Position numbers and translations under genes: made by a program
Source of the DNA: Pseudomonas sp. Bout1
GTDB lineage: Bacteria; Pseudomonadota; Gammaproteobacteria; Pseudomonadales; Pseudomonadaceae
Reading direction: 5' to 3'
NCBI RefSeq assembly: GCF_034314165.1
Contig: NZ_JAVIWK010000001.1
Span: 2,929,001 to 2,993,000, forward strand
Length of the DNA stretch: 64,000 bases
In this document: one piece after another, positions 9,444 through 19,373 of the stretch
How positions within the stretch are numbered: position 1 is the first letter of the stretch
Layout of the letters: each line of letters starts with the position of its first letter
Notes under the pieces: generated by a model
What the model saw: the letters and a program-made list of their open reading frames with translations, nothing else
Database searches by the model: none
What the model was told of the DNA's origin: nothing

Positions 9444-10840
9444 TAAGCGATGCCCAGCGCGACCATTTTCTTGTACAAAGTCGACCGACCCAGCCCCAGA
9501 CGCTTCGCCGCTTCCACCACATTGCCCTCACACGCCTTCAACGCCGCGCCAATCACCTGGCGGTCAAAGCGCTCCCTGGCCGCACTGAAACGCTCGCCCT
9601 CAACGGTCTGCACCGAACTGTGCCCCACCGGGCTGAACGTACCAATCGCCGCGCGAATTTCACGGGCATCCAGCACCAGGTCATCACTCAACAACGCCGC
9701 CCGCTCCAGCACATTGCGCAGTTCGCGGATATTCCCCGGCCACGCATGCTGCGCTAGCAACGCCAACGCCTCGCGGTCCAGTTCATGCTGGCTGCGCAAC
9801 TCCTCCAGAATCGCCTCACTCAGCGCCGGTAAGTCATCCAGCCGCTCACGCAACGGCGGCACCTGGATCGGCAGCACATTCAGCCGGTAATACAGGTCTG
9901 CCCGAAACTCGCCGCGCTTGATCGCCGCTTCCAGATCCATCGACGTGGCAGCAATTACCCGTACATCACTGTGGATCATCTCGTTGGAACCCACCGGCTC
10001 GTACTCTTTCTCCTGCAACACGCGCAGCAACTTGCTTTGCAGCGGCAGCGGCATGTCGCCGATCTCATCGAGAAACAGCGTGCCGCCCTGGGCAATTTGC
10101 AGCTTGCCGGGGCGACCCTTGCGGTCGGCGCCGGTAAACGCGCCGGGGGCGGTGCCGAAGAATTCAGCTTCCAGCAAATCATGCGGAATGGCCGCGCTGT
10201 TGATGCTCACAAAGGCTTTGTGGGCGCGAGGCGATGCACCGTGAATCGCCTGGGCCAGCAATTCCTTGCCGGTGCCGGTTTCTCCCAGCAGCAACACCGG
10301 CGAATCCGCGCTCGCACTGCGCCGCGCCCGGCGTTTGACTTCCAGGCTGGCCGCGCTGGTACCGATAAAGTGCGCGAAGTTGTACTTGCTCTGCCGCGAC
10401 CTCAATAACGACCGGGTGGAAGCCAGTTCCTGCTGCATGCTCAGGTAGCGCTCGATCAGCGGCGACAGGTTGCGCAGCTCATCAAACAGCGCAAACCCGA
10501 TCGCGCCGATCACCTTGCCGGCATCGTCGTGAATCGGCAGGCGCATCACCACCAGCGGGCCTTTGGGGGTGTCCTGGATGTCCAGCAAAATGGGCTGGTC
10601 GTTGCGTACCACCTGGCGCAACAGGCTGTTGGATATCACCTGTTCACAGGGTTGGCCGATGGCCTCATTGGCGCTTTTCAGGCCGAAACGCTTGGCGTAG
10701 CGCTCGTTCATCCAGACAATATTCGCGTCGCCGTCGACAATCACCGTGCCTTCGCTGGACTGCTCGATGATCTGGAACAATGACTGGATCGCCAGGCCAC
10801 GAACGTATGGGTAATCCTTGAGGCTGCCGGTGGTGTTCAT
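9443..10840 (-). CDS. hbcR: Sigma-54-dependent activator of 3-hydroxybutyrate catabolism
   Basis: 465 residues. An N-terminal PAS domain (about 20-130) probably senses the inducer. The AAA+ domain has Walker A GETGTGKE near 185, the sigma-54 loop GAFTGA and Walker B LFLDEIGD. A Fis-type helix-turn-helix (EAAKRLGLGRSTLYKKM) ends the protein. P. aeruginosa HbcR (PA2005) sits beside the same permease and dehydrogenase genes and activates them. The start codon overlaps the yejF stop by 4 bp (ATGA), so the gene is also at the end of the peptide-transporter operon and may be translationally coupled to it. Its stop abuts operator 9428-9443. Confidence 0.88.
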   Translation of the reverse strand: MNTTGSLKDYPYVRGLAIQSLFQIIEQSSEGTVIVDGDANIVWMNERYAKRFGLKSANEAIGQPCEQVISNSLLRQVVRNDQPILLDIQDTPKGPLVVMRLPIHDDAGKVIGAIGFALFDELRNLSPLIERYLSMQQELASTRSLLRSRQSKYNFAHFIGTSAASLEVKRRARRSASADSPVLLLGETGTGKELLAQAIHGASPRAHKAFVSINSAAIPHDLLEAEFFGTAPGAFTGADRKGRPGKLQIAQGGTLFLDEIGDMPLPLQSKLLRVLQEKEYEPVGSNEMIHSDVRVIAATSMDLEAAIKRGEFRADLYYRLNVLPIQVPPLRERLDDLPALSEAILEELRSQHELDREALALLAQHAWPGNIRELRNVLERAALLSDDLVLDAREIRAAIGTFSPVGHSSVQTVEGERFSAARERFDRQVIGAALKACEGNVVEAAKRLGLGRSTLYKKMVALGIA

Positions 10841-12408
10841 GGGTGCGCCGCCGCGAGGAGTTCCTGGGTGTAGGGGTGTTGCGGCGCGGCAAACACTTCA
10901 TCGCTCGGCCCGCGTTCCACCACCTTGCCGTCCTTGATCACGATCATGTCGTGGGCCAGGGCCCGCACCACCGCCAGGTCATGGCTGATAAACAGGTAGG
11001 TCAGGCCGTACTTTTCCTGTAGCTCAAGCAACAAGGCCACCACCTGTTTTTGCACGGTACGGTCCAGCGCCGAGGTGGGTTCATCCAGCAGCATCAGTGC
11101 CGGCTTGAGCACCAACGCGCGGGCAATGGCGATGCGCTGGCGCTGGCCCCCGGAGAATTCGTGGGGGTAGCGATGGCGGCTGGCGGGGTCCAGGCCCACG
11201 TCTTCCAGCACGCGGATCACTTGGGCTTCGCGGTCCTTGAGGCTGCACGGGGCATGCACTTCCAGGCCTTCGCTGATGATCTGCGCCACCGACATTCGCG
11301 GGCTGAGGCTGCCGAACGGGTCCTGGAATACCACCTGCATCTGCTTGCGCCACGGCTGCATCTGCTTTTGCGTCAGGCCCTCGAGGGCCGCACCCTGGAA
11401 ACGAATCGTGCCGCTGGAATCCAGCAAGCGCAAAATCGCCTGGCCCAGCGTCGATTTGCCCGAGCCGGACTCGCCGACAATCCCCAAGGTCTTGCCGCGC
11501 TGCACCGTCAGGCTGATGCCGTCCACGGCCTGCAGGTACTGCTTGCGGCGCAACAGCCCGCCACCCAACGGGAACTGCACGCTCAGGTCATCCACCTGCA
11601 ACACCGTTTCGCGCGTGTCGTGGCTCAGGGCGATGCCCGCCGGTTCGGCATCCAGCAGCAAGCGGCTGTAAGGGTGCCTGGGGGCGCAGAACAGGGTTTC
11701 GCACTCTGCCTGCTCGACAATCTCCCCGGCCTTCATCACGCACACCCGCTGGGCAATGCTGCGCACCAGGTTGAGGTCGTGGCTGATCAATAGCAGCGAC
11801 ATGCCCAGGCGTTGTTGCAGGGACTTGAGCAGCAGCAAGATCTTGCGCTGCACGGTCACATCCAGTGCGGTGGTGGGTTCGTCGGCGATCAACAGTTCCG
11901 GCTCGCAGGCCAGGGCCATGGCAATCATCACCCGCTGGCGCTGGCCGCCGGAGAGTTGGTGGGGGTAAGCCTTGAGGCGCTCCCGGGGCTTCTGGATGCC
12001 CACCAGTTCGAGCAATTCAAGGATCCGCGCCTGCGCCTGTTTGCCGCCCAGGCCCTTATGCAGCAGCAGGGTTTCGCCGATCTGTTTCTCGATGCTGTGC
12101 AACGGATTGAGGGAGGTCATCGGCTCCTGGAAAATCATTGCAATCCGGTTGCCCCGCAGCTTTTGCAGGGTGGCGGGCGAGGCGCCGAGCAGTTCCTGGC
12201 CGCGATAACGTACCGAGCCGGTGGTGTCGGTGCCGGCTTCGGGCAGCAGTTGCAGGATCGAATGGGCGGTCACCGACTTGCCCGAACCCGACTCGCCCAC
12301 CAGCGCCAGGCACTCGCCGGGGCGTACGTCCAGGCACAGGTTGCGCACCACGGTCTGGCCGTTGAAGGCGACGCTCAGATCGCGAATCTCGATCAGGTTT
12401 TCAGTCAT
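10837..12408 (-). CDS. yejF: Peptide ABC transporter ATP-binding protein, two fused ATPase domains
   Basis: 523 residues containing two complete ABC ATPases. The first has Walker A GESGSGKS, signature LSGGQRQR and Walker B LLIADEP; the second has [16 protein letters not shown] and LMLLDEP. This tandem form is typical of YejF of the Opp/Dpp class, where one protein powers both membrane subunits. I prefer the ATG at 12408 ([10 protein letters not shown]) because GAAGGG lies 7 bases upstream; the in-frame ATG at 12423 overlaps the yejE stop and would add five residues. It is the last transporter gene of a yejABEF operon and overlaps hbcR by 4 bp. Confidence 0.92.
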   Translation of the reverse strand: MTENLIEIRDLSVAFNGQTVVRNLCLDVRPGECLALVGESGSGKSVTAHSILQLLPEAGTDTTGSVRYRGQELLGASPATLQKLRGNRIAMIFQEPMTSLNPLHSIEKQIGETLLLHKGLGGKQAQARILELLELVGIQKPRERLKAYPHQLSGGQRQRVMIAMALACEPELLIADEPTTALDVTVQRKILLLLKSLQQRLGMSLLLISHDLNLVRSIAQRVCVMKAGEIVEQAECETLFCAPRHPYSRLLLDAEPAGIALSHDTRETVLQVDDLSVQFPLGGGLLRRKQYLQAVDGISLTVQRGKTLGIVGESGSGKSTLGQAILRLLDSSGTIRFQGAALEGLTQKQMQPWRKQMQVVFQDPFGSLSPRMSVAQIISEGLEVHAPCSLKDREAQVIRVLEDVGLDPASRHRYPHEFSGGQRQRIAIARALVLKPALMLLDEPTSALDRTVQKQVVALLLELQEKYGLTYLFISHDLAVVRALAHDMIVIKDGKVVERGPSDEVFAAPQHPYTQELLAAAHP

Positions 12409-12419
12409 CTCAAAGCCCT

Positions 12420-13442
12420 TCATGAGCGTGGGTCGAAGGCGTCACGCAACGCCTCGCCGATAAACACCAGCAACGACAGGATCAGCGCCAGGGTGAAAAA
12501 CGCCGTAAGCCCCAGCCACGGCGCTTGCAGGTTCTGCTTGCCCTGGCCGATCAGTTCACCCAAGGAGGCGCTGCCGGCGGGCATGCCGAAGCCGAGGAAG
12601 TCCAGGGCACTCAAGGTGGAAATCGCCCCGGTCAGAATGAACGGCAAATAGCTCAGGGTGGCGGTCATCGCGTTCGGCAGGATGTGCCGGCGGATGATCT
12701 TGCCGTCCCCCAGGCCTAACGCCCGGGCGGCCTTGACGTACTCCAGGTTGCGCCCCCGCAGGAACTCGGCGCGCACCACGTCCACCAGCGCCAGCCACGA
12801 AAACAGCGCCATGATCCCCAGCAGCCACCAGAAATTCGGCTCGACAAACCCCGACAGGATGATCAGCAGGTACAGCACCGGCAGCCCGGACCACACTTCC
12901 AGGATTCGTTGCCCGAGCAGGTCCACCCAGCCACCGTAGTAACCCTGCAAGGCCCCGGCAGCGATGCCGATGGCGGCGCTGATGGCGGTGAGTGCCAGGG
13001 CAAACAGAATCGACACCCTTGCGCCAAAGATCACCCGCGCCAGCACATCGCGGGACTGGTCATCGGTGCCCAGCCAGTTCACGCTCGATGGCGGGCTGGG
13101 GGCAGGGCGGGTCAGTTCATAGTTGGGCGTGTCGTCGCTGAACGGGATCGGCGGGAATAGCATCCAGCCGCCATCTTTCTTGATCAGGTTCTGCACGTAT
13201 TCACTGCGGTAGTCCGCCTGGAATGGCAACTGCCCGCCGAACGCCTGCTCGGTGTAGCGCTTGAACACCGGGAAATACAGCTGGTTCTGGTAACTGAGCA
13301 CCAAGGGTTTGTCATTGGCGATCAGCTCGCCGCCGAGGGTCAGGATAAACAGGCCGATAAACAACCACAGCGACCACCAGCCACGGCGGTTTTTCTTGAA
13401 GCGTTCAAAGCGCCGACGGGCCACGGGAGAGAGCTTGAGCAT
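12420..13442 (-). CDS. yejE: Peptide ABC transporter permease YejE
   Basis: 340 residues with one N-terminal membrane span (SLWLFIGLFILTLGGELI), a periplasmic stretch of about 95 residues, then the binding-protein-dependent permease core with the EAA-type loop (AARALGLGDGKIIRRHILPNA). The long periplasmic insert after the first span is characteristic of YejE/OppC. It forms the inner-membrane channel with YejB. The start overlaps the yejB stop by one base. Confidence 0.92.
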   Translation of the reverse strand: MLKLSPVARRRFERFKKNRRGWWSLWLFIGLFILTLGGELIANDKPLVLSYQNQLYFPVFKRYTEQAFGGQLPFQADYRSEYVQNLIKKDGGWMLFPPIPFSDDTPNYELTRPAPSPPSSVNWLGTDDQSRDVLARVIFGARVSILFALALTAISAAIGIAAGALQGYYGGWVDLLGQRILEVWSGLPVLYLLIILSGFVEPNFWWLLGIMALFSWLALVDVVRAEFLRGRNLEYVKAARALGLGDGKIIRRHILPNAMTATLSYLPFILTGAISTLSALDFLGFGMPAGSASLGELIGQGKQNLQAPWLGLTAFFTLALILSLLVFIGEALRDAFDPRS

Positions 13443-14503
13443 CAGGCGTTCCTCGCGGCGAAGTCGATACGCGGGTCCACCAGGGTGTAGCAGAGGTCAC
13501 CGATGAGTTTTATCAAAAGGCCAAACAGCGTGAAGATAAACAACGAACCGAACACCACCGGATAGTCCCGTGAAACCGCGGCTTCGTAGCTCATGCGGCC
13601 CAGGCCATCGAGGGAGAAGATCACCTCGATCAGCAGCGAACCGGCGAAGAACACCGCGATGAAGGCCTGGGGGATTCCCGAAATCACCAGCAGCATGGCG
13701 TTGCGAAACACATGCCCATACAGCACTCGGCGCTCGCTCAAGCCTTTGGCCCGCGCGGTGACCACATACTGGCGGGTGATTTCATTGAGGAACGAGTTTT
13801 TGGTGAGGATGGTCAAGGTGGCGAACCCACCGATCACCAGGGCGCTGACCGGCAAAACCAAATGCCAGAAGTAATCGGCGATCTTGCCCACGGTGCCCAA
13901 CTGGTCGAAGTTTTCCGAGACCAGCCCGCGCACCGGGAACCAGTTCAGCGAGGTGCCGCCGGCGAAGACCACGATCAGAAACATCGCAAACAGGAACGCC
14001 GGCATCGCATAACCGATCACGATCGCGGTGCTGCTCCACACATCAAAACTGCTGCCATGGCGCACCGCCTTGCGAATCCCCAGCGGGATCGACACCAGGT
14101 AGGTGATCAGCGTGGCCCACAGCCCAAGGGAAATGGTCACCGGCATCTTTTCCAGGATCAGGTCGGTCACGCTTTTGCCGCGGAAGAAGCTGTTGCCGAA
14201 ATCCAGCTGGGCGTAACTCTTGAGCATCAGCCACAGGCGCTCCGGCGCGGGCTTGTCGAAGCCGTATTGTTTCTCGATGTCCTTGATCAGCTTCGGGTCC
14301 AGGCCACGGCTGGCCCGCGAGCCACTGCTGAGGCTTTCGGCAGACGAGCCGCCGACGCCACCGCCACCGATGCCCTGTAAGTGGGCAATGGCCTGCTCCA
14401 CCGGCCCGCCGGGCGCGGCCTGCACGATGACGAAGTTCACCAGCAGGATAATCACCAGGGTGGGAATGATCAGCAGCAAGCGCCGCACGATATAGGCAAA
14501 CAT
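13442..14503 (-). CDS. yejB: Peptide ABC transporter permease YejB
   Basis: 353 residues, OppB/DppB class permease with about six spans and the EAA loop [20 protein letters not shown]. Between the first span and the [11 protein letters not shown] element that begins the conserved periplasmic region there is a Gly/Ser-rich segment ([19 protein letters not shown]) that looks like a flexible insert. It overlaps yejA by one base and yejE by one base, so all are co-translated. Confidence 0.92.
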   Translation of the reverse strand: MFAYIVRRLLLIIPTLVIILLVNFVIVQAAPGGPVEQAIAHLQGIGGGGVGGSSAESLSSGSRASRGLDPKLIKDIEKQYGFDKPAPERLWLMLKSYAQLDFGNSFFRGKSVTDLILEKMPVTISLGLWATLITYLVSIPLGIRKAVRHGSSFDVWSSTAIVIGYAMPAFLFAMFLIVVFAGGTSLNWFPVRGLVSENFDQLGTVGKIADYFWHLVLPVSALVIGGFATLTILTKNSFLNEITRQYVVTARAKGLSERRVLYGHVFRNAMLLVISGIPQAFIAVFFAGSLLIEVIFSLDGLGRMSYEAAVSRDYPVVFGSLFIFTLFGLLIKLIGDLCYTLVDPRIDFAARNA

Positions 14504-16362
14504 CAGCGGGCTCCCGGGCGTTTGGTCAGTTCGGCTTTCATCTGTTCATTGGTCAATGGCGTGGGGCTGATTTCCCACCAGGTTTCCAGGGCTTCGTCCG
14601 TCTTGGCTTCGACGGCCGGCCGGCCAAAGCGGTTCCACCACGCGGCCGAGGTGCCCGGCGGGTAGTAGTTGGGAATCCACAGGTAGTTCCATTGCAGCAC
14701 ACGGTCCAGGGCGTGGGCGTAGTTGAGCATTTGCGACTGGGTATTGGCCTTGACCAGGCCGTTGATCAGGCTGTCGACGGCCGGGTCTTTGAGCACCATG
14801 TAGTTGTTGGCGCCTGTATCAAACGCGGCGGCCGAGCCGAAATAGTTGTACAGCTCCATCCCTGGCGAGGTGGTGACCGGAAAGCCGGTGACGATCATGT
14901 CGTAGTCCCGGGACATCAGGCGGTTGACGTATTGCGAGGAGTCGATACGGCGGATGTTGAGGGTAATGCCGATCTGCGCCAGGTTGCGTTTGTACGGCAA
15001 CAACAACCGTTCCAGGCCGTTCTGGGCGTTGAGGAAAGTGAACTCCAGCGGCTCGCCTTCTGCGTTTACCAACTTGTCACCGTCGGGTTTCCAGCCAGCT
15101 TGCTCCAGCAGCGCCAGGGCTTGCAGTTGCTTGTCGCGGATCATTCCGGTGCCGTCGGTAGTCGGTGCCTTGAACACCTTGGTGAACACTTCGTCGGGAA
15201 TCTGCCCGCGCAGGGGTTCAAGTATCGCCAACTCCTGGGCGTCCGGCAGTTGGGTCGCCGCCAGCGGGCTGTTGGAAAAGAAGCTTTGCTGGCGGATGTA
15301 CATATTGCGCATCATCTGCCGGTTGGCCCACTCAAAGTCCCACAGCATCGCCAGGGCCTGGCGCACGCGGCGGTCCTTGAACATCGGTTTTTGCACGTTG
15401 AACACGTAGCCCTGGGCCGGCTGCGGTGCCTCTTTGGCCAGGTGCGCGCGTTGCAGGCGGCCATCATCAAGGGCGGGGCCGTTGTAGCCGATGGAGTAGC
15501 CGGTGGCGGAGAATTCGCGGTTGAAGTCGTAGGCACCGCCGCGCAGGACCTGGCGCGCCACTTCGGTGTCGCCGAAGTATTCCAGGCTCAGGTGATCGAA
15601 ATTATACAGGCCGCGGCTGATGGGCAGGTCTTTGCCCCACCAGTTCGGGTCACGCTTGAAGGTGATGGTGTTGCCGGCATCCACCTTGCTGATGGTGTAG
15701 GGGCCGCTGCCGAGGGGAATCTCGTAGCCGCCGCCGTCGGCGAAGTCGCGGGTCTTCCACCAGTGTTCCGGGAACACCGGCAGGGTGGCGACATCCAGGG
15801 GCAGGGTGCGGTTTTCGTTGCTTGCGAAATCGAAACGCACCTGGCGCGGGCCTTCGACTTCGACGTGTTTGACGTCGGCGAACAGCGTGCGGTAGCGCAG
15901 GCTGCCCTGGGTCATCAGCAGGTCGAAGGAGTAACGCACGTCTTCGGCGGTGATCGGTTGGCCATCGGCAAAACGGGCCTTGGGGTTCAGGTAAAAACGC
16001 AGGGACAGACCGTCGTCTGACCGCTCCATCTTTTCCGCCACCAGGCCGTAGACCGTGTAGGGCTCGTCCAGCGAGCGCTGGGCCAGGGGCGAATACAACC
16101 AACCGTCGACCTGGCTGACACCGATGCCTTTGTCGCCATAGGGCAGCACATGGTCATAGCGCCCGATTTCGATAGCCGAACGCCGCAAGCTGCCGCCTTT
16201 GGGCGCATTCGGGTTGGCGTAGTCGAAGTGGGTGAAGCCGGGTTGGTATTTGGCCGGTTCGCCGTACACGGTCAGCGCCGATTGCGGCGCGGCGATCACG
16301 GCGGTGCTGGCCAGCAGCAGGGCCAGGGTGGAGCAAAACAGGGTAGAAAAAGCGACTCGCAT
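14503..16362 (-). CDS. yejA: Periplasmic peptide-binding protein (SBP family 5)
   Basis: 619 residues starting with a clear signal peptide ([20 protein letters not shown], cut near AAPQ). It is a family 5 extracellular solute-binding protein: [20 protein letters not shown], an [15 protein letters not shown] segment and ending WWEISPTPL. It would capture peptides in the periplasm and deliver them to YejBE; in enterobacteria Yej imports microcin C and antimicrobial peptides. A second, very similar ABC locus often follows in Pseudomonas but is not present here. First gene of the operon; no strong promoter recognised upstream. Confidence 0.9.
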   Translation of the reverse strand: MRVAFSTLFCSTLALLLASTAVIAAPQSALTVYGEPAKYQPGFTHFDYANPNAPKGGSLRRSAIEIGRYDHVLPYGDKGIGVSQVDGWLYSPLAQRSLDEPYTVYGLVAEKMERSDDGLSLRFYLNPKARFADGQPITAEDVRYSFDLLMTQGSLRYRTLFADVKHVEVEGPRQVRFDFASNENRTLPLDVATLPVFPEHWWKTRDFADGGGYEIPLGSGPYTISKVDAGNTITFKRDPNWWGKDLPISRGLYNFDHLSLEYFGDTEVARQVLRGGAYDFNREFSATGYSIGYNGPALDDGRLQRAHLAKEAPQPAQGYVFNVQKPMFKDRRVRQALAMLWDFEWANRQMMRNMYIRQQSFFSNSPLAATQLPDAQELAILEPLRGQIPDEVFTKVFKAPTTDGTGMIRDKQLQALALLEQAGWKPDGDKLVNAEGEPLEFTFLNAQNGLERLLLPYKRNLAQIGITLNIRRIDSSQYVNRLMSRDYDMIVTGFPVTTSPGMELYNYFGSAAAFDTGANNYMVLKDPAVDSLINGLVKANTQSQMLNYAHALDRVLQWNYLWIPNYYPPGTSAAWWNRFGRPAVEAKTDEALETWWEISPTPLTNEQMKAELTKRPGAR

Positions 16363-16450
16363 TATCAGCCTTGGGCGCCGGGTGAAGAGGTAAAGGGGTT
16401 TGTACGCTATGCGCGTACGCCCCGCCAGTCATCACACTGTCACAGATGCA

Positions 16451-16478
16451 CAACGGCCCACCAAAGGGCGGGCCGTTG
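16451..16478. terminator. Hairpin downstream of the second parvulin gene
   Basis: CAACGGCCC pairs with GGGCCGTTG around a 10-base loop, 24 bp after the parvulin stop and about 90 bp before yejA. A short TGTTT follows on the plus strand and no U tract on the minus strand, so it is a weak terminator or RNA-stability hairpin for the parvulin gene. Confidence 0.5.
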
Positions 16479-16502
16479 TTTCAAGCATAGGTGCGGACCG
16501 GA

Positions 16503-16784
16503 TCAGTCCTGACGGCTGGTCACTTCCAGCAGGTGGTAGCCGAACTGGGTTTTCACCGGGCCTTGCACGGTGTTGACAGGGGCGCTGAATACGACGGCGT
16601 CGAATTCCTTGACCATTTGGCCCGGGCCGAACGAACCCAGGTCACCGCCTTGACGGCTGGATGGGCAAGACGAGTTGGCTTTGGCAACTTCGGCGAAATC
16701 GGCGCCGCCTTCGATTTGCGTTTTGAGTTCGTTGCACTTGTCTTCGGTGGCAACCAGGATGTGACGGGCGGTGGCTTTGGCCAT
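16503..16784 (-). CDS. Parvulin-type peptidyl-prolyl cis-trans isomerase, second copy
   Basis: 93 residues, cytoplasmic, starting AKATARHILVATEDKC. It has all parvulin landmarks (ARHILV, CPSSRQGGDLG, GQMVKEFDAVVF, FGYHLLEV). The reading frame extends upstream, but I start at the methionine preceded by AAGGAG; this gives normal PpiC length. It is clearly homologous to the 91-aa protein at 1828-2103 but differs at many positions, so it is an old paralogue and not a recent duplicate. Monocistronic by its surroundings. Confidence 0.92.
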   Translation of the reverse strand: MAKATARHILVATEDKCNELKTQIEGGADFAEVAKANSSCPSSRQGGDLGSFGPGQMVKEFDAVVFSAPVNTVQGPVKTQFGYHLLEVTSRQD

Positions 16785-16882
16785 GAGGGGTAACTCCTTG
16801 GGTAAAAACGGTGAGCGTACCGGATTCAGGTGGTTATTTCCTGGCAAAGTTCCCCAAGAGTGAACCGTAGCCTCACGAGCGC

Positions 16883-17010
16883 CGCCCCCCGTAGCAGCTG
16901 TCGAGCCCCAGCGAGGCTGCGTTGGGAGCGACCCGATCTCGTGCCTGGCGCATCAGCGGTGGTGCGGCTGACGCAGCCTCGCTGGGGCTCGACAGCTGCT
17001 ACGGGGGGCG
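16883..17010. repeat. Perfect 39-bp inverted repeat (REPIN-like)
   Basis: Arms 16883-16921 and 16972-17010 are exact reverse complements over 39 bases, each containing GTAGCAGCTGTCGAGCCCC. The loop is 50 bases. It sits between the parvulin promoter side and the stop of the LuxR gene. The unit differs from the other REP classes in the window. Confidence 0.85.
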
Positions 17011-17012
17011 GG

Positions 17013-17873
17013 TCAGGTGTGGCGGGCCATCACGCCGCTGTGGGTCAGCCAGTCGATAAACAGCGCAAACAGCTCCGCCTGGGAGTTGATCTCAAGCTTG
17101 GTATACAAATGCTTGCGGTGCATGCGCACGGTTTCCGGGGAGATACCCAGTACCTGCGCAGTGGATTTAACCGAGTGCCCACGCAGGATCAGGTGGGCAA
17201 TTTCCCGCTCGCGCACGGTCAATACGCCGCTGCCAAAATGCATGAACGCCGCTTCAATCTGCTGGTGAACCTGAGTCTGGGTGAACGCCTCATCGCTGAT
17301 CACCTTGCACAGCCCGCCCGTGGTGCCGAAGCGGCGCAGCAGTTCTCGCACGATCGGTTGTGCGGTTCGCAGCAGCGCCAGTTGATCGTCGCTGAACTGG
17401 CCGGCACTCAGGCCCTGGAACATGCACAGGGAAATCTTGCTGTTGGGGCACAGGTCGACGATGTAGTAGCTCTCTTGGGCACCGCCGCTGCGCAGGTAGT
17501 AGGTCTTGTAGTACTCGCTGCTGAAGAAGTCGTCCGGGGCGATTTGCGCCAGGTGGTAGAAACCTTCGGCCAGGCCCTTGTCCACCGCCAGGCAGAACGG
17601 GTCGAGCAGGTAGCCCCGGGAAAAGTAGCGGTTGATGATTTCTTCGTAGTGCGGCCGGGGGATGCCTTGCTGGTAGAGCAAGTGTGGCGCCTCGCCCTGG
17701 CGCTCCAGGCTGATCATCATCGATTCGATGGGGGTCAGGGCACTGAGGGCGCAGGCCAGGTGTTCAAGAAATGACGCTTCGTCGACGCTGGCAAAGGCGT
17801 GGGCCAACGCTCCATTCCAGGCTTCAAGCACCTGGAACGACGGGGCAGGGCAGTGATCGGTGTTCTGGCTCAT
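17013..17873 (-). CDS. LuxR-family transcriptional regulator
   Basis: 286 residues. The C-terminal helix-turn-helix (LTVREREIAHLILRGHS, then ISPETVRMHRKHLYTKL) is a standard LuxR/GerE domain at about 215-275. The N-terminal ~200 residues resemble no ligand domain I can name; it has a Tyr-rich stretch (EYYKTYYLRSGGAQESYYI). I start at MSQNTDHC, since the upstream 38 residues of open frame are Arg/Pro-rich and read through the preceding gap. It follows the aminotransferase gene by 56 bp on the same strand and most likely controls the aminotransferase and binding-protein genes. Confidence 0.85.
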   Translation of the reverse strand: MSQNTDHCPAPSFQVLEAWNGALAHAFASVDEASFLEHLACALSALTPIESMMISLERQGEAPHLLYQQGIPRPHYEEIINRYFSRGYLLDPFCLAVDKGLAEGFYHLAQIAPDDFFSSEYYKTYYLRSGGAQESYYIVDLCPNSKISLCMFQGLSAGQFSDDQLALLRTAQPIVRELLRRFGTTGGLCKVISDEAFTQTQVHQQIEAAFMHFGSGVLTVREREIAHLILRGHSVKSTAQVLGISPETVRMHRKHLYTKLEINSQAELFALFIDWLTHSGVMARHT

Positions 17874-17929
17874 GCCGGCCAGTCTACCCGCCGGCCAGGG
17901 CCCCGGCAAAAGCACCGGGGCGCCGAGGC

Positions 17930-19348
17930 TCATCGGCCTTGATACTCGCCGCTCTGGCGCAGCTCTTCGGCGGTGTCGAGGATGCACTGGCGCAGAATCT
18001 CCACCACTTCATCCACCTGGGCATGGGTGATGATCAGCGGCGGCGACATCACATTCAGGTGGCCGATGGGCCGTACCAGCAAGCCTTTGGCCTGGGCCCG
18101 GAGGTGGATCTTCTCGCCGATATTTACCGCATCCGCAAACAACACCTTAGTCTGTTTGTCGGCAACAAACTCAATGCACGCCATCAAGCGCTGGCAGCGC
18201 ACGTCGCCCACCAATGGCAGGCTGGCCAGGGTTTGCAGGCGCTGTTCGAGGTACACGCCGACGTCTTCGACGTGGGCCAGCAGGTTTTCCCGCTCGATGA
18301 TCTCGATGTTCTTCAGCGCCGCTACGCAACTGACCGGGTGCCCGCTGTAGGTGAAACCGTGGGTAAAGCAGCGGCCCTTGCCCGGCTCGCCGATGACTTG
18401 CCAGATACGGTCTGAAAAAATACACGCACCCAGGGGCAAGTAGCCGGAAGTCAGGCCCTTGGCGGTGGTGATGATATCCGGCTGCATGTCGAACACGTCT
18501 TGGGAGGCGAAGAATTTTCCCAGCCGGCCGAAGGACGTCACCACCTCATCCGCCACGTACAGCAGGTCATGGCGTTGGCAGACTTCCCACATACGCCGGT
18601 GATAACCCTTCGGCGCAATGATCACGCCGCCCGAGCCCATGATCGGCTCGGCAAAGAACGCTGCGACCTTGTCGGCACCAATCGTCAGGATCTTGTCTTC
18701 GAATTCATCCACCAGGAAGTCGAGAAATTGCGCTTCGCTCATGCCTTCCGGCGCCCGGTAATAGTTGGGGCACGAGATGTGGTGGAACAGGTCGCTCATG
18801 AAATCGAATTCCGGCGCGCGGTCGGCGGCCTTGTTGCCGATGGACATCGTCAGGAACGTGGAGCCGTGGTACGCGCTGAAGCGCGAGATGATGTGTTTCT
18901 TCTCATGCTTGCCGCGACTGTTTTGATAGAACTGCACCAGGCGGTAGGCGGTATCGACCGCCGTGGACCCGCCGGTAGTCAGAAACACATGGTCGAGGTC
19001 GCCCGGGGCCAGGCTGGCAAGCTTGGCGCACAGTTCAATGGCGGTGACGTTGGCCATGTCGCAGAACGGGTTGGAGTACGCCAACTGGCGAACCTGGTTG
19101 GCGATGGCATCGGCCATTTCCTCGCGGCCCAAGCCGATATTTGTGCACCACATGCCGCCGACTGCATCCAGGTAACGGTTGCCGGCGGTGTCGTAGATAT
19201 AGGCGCCGTCACCCGCTGCGATGTTCAGCGAGCCTTGTTCTCGGTGTTCGTCGAACATGTGGAAGCCGTGCATGTAATGGGCCTTGTCGGCGGCGTCCAG
19301 TTGGTCATGGTCGAACTGGGCGAAAAAAGCGGGATTTGGCAGCGTCAT
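17930..19348 (-). CDS. Class III PLP-dependent aminotransferase
   Basis: 472 residues, fold-type I omega-aminotransferase. The PLP Lys is in TTAKGLTSGYLPLG (near 296), with the upstream Asp motif VADEVVTSFGR and the Gly-rich TTGGSTAVDTAYRL. It resembles the SpuC/putrescine-pyruvate and beta-alanine-pyruvate subgroup of Pseudomonas. The next gene upstream encodes a PotF/SpuD-like polyamine-binding protein with only 25 bp between, which supports a diamine or polyamine substrate; the exact amine cannot be told from sequence. Confidence 0.88.
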   Translation of the reverse strand: MTLPNPAFFAQFDHDQLDAADKAHYMHGFHMFDEHREQGSLNIAAGDGAYIYDTAGNRYLDAVGGMWCTNIGLGREEMADAIANQVRQLAYSNPFCDMANVTAIELCAKLASLAPGDLDHVFLTTGGSTAVDTAYRLVQFYQNSRGKHEKKHIISRFSAYHGSTFLTMSIGNKAADRAPEFDFMSDLFHHISCPNYYRAPEGMSEAQFLDFLVDEFEDKILTIGADKVAAFFAEPIMGSGGVIIAPKGYHRRMWEVCQRHDLLYVADEVVTSFGRLGKFFASQDVFDMQPDIITTAKGLTSGYLPLGACIFSDRIWQVIGEPGKGRCFTHGFTYSGHPVSCVAALKNIEIIERENLLAHVEDVGVYLEQRLQTLASLPLVGDVRCQRLMACIEFVADKQTKVLFADAVNIGEKIHLRAQAKGLLVRPIGHLNVMSPPLIITHAQVDEVVEILRQCILDTAEELRQSGEYQGR

Positions 19349-19373
19349 GGCAGTTACCTTTGATGGCTGGGTT

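Noticed and set aside
14692..16020. 442-codon open frame antisense to the yejA gene
   Set aside because: The opposite strand encodes a signal peptide and a family 5 binding protein; this frame has neither.
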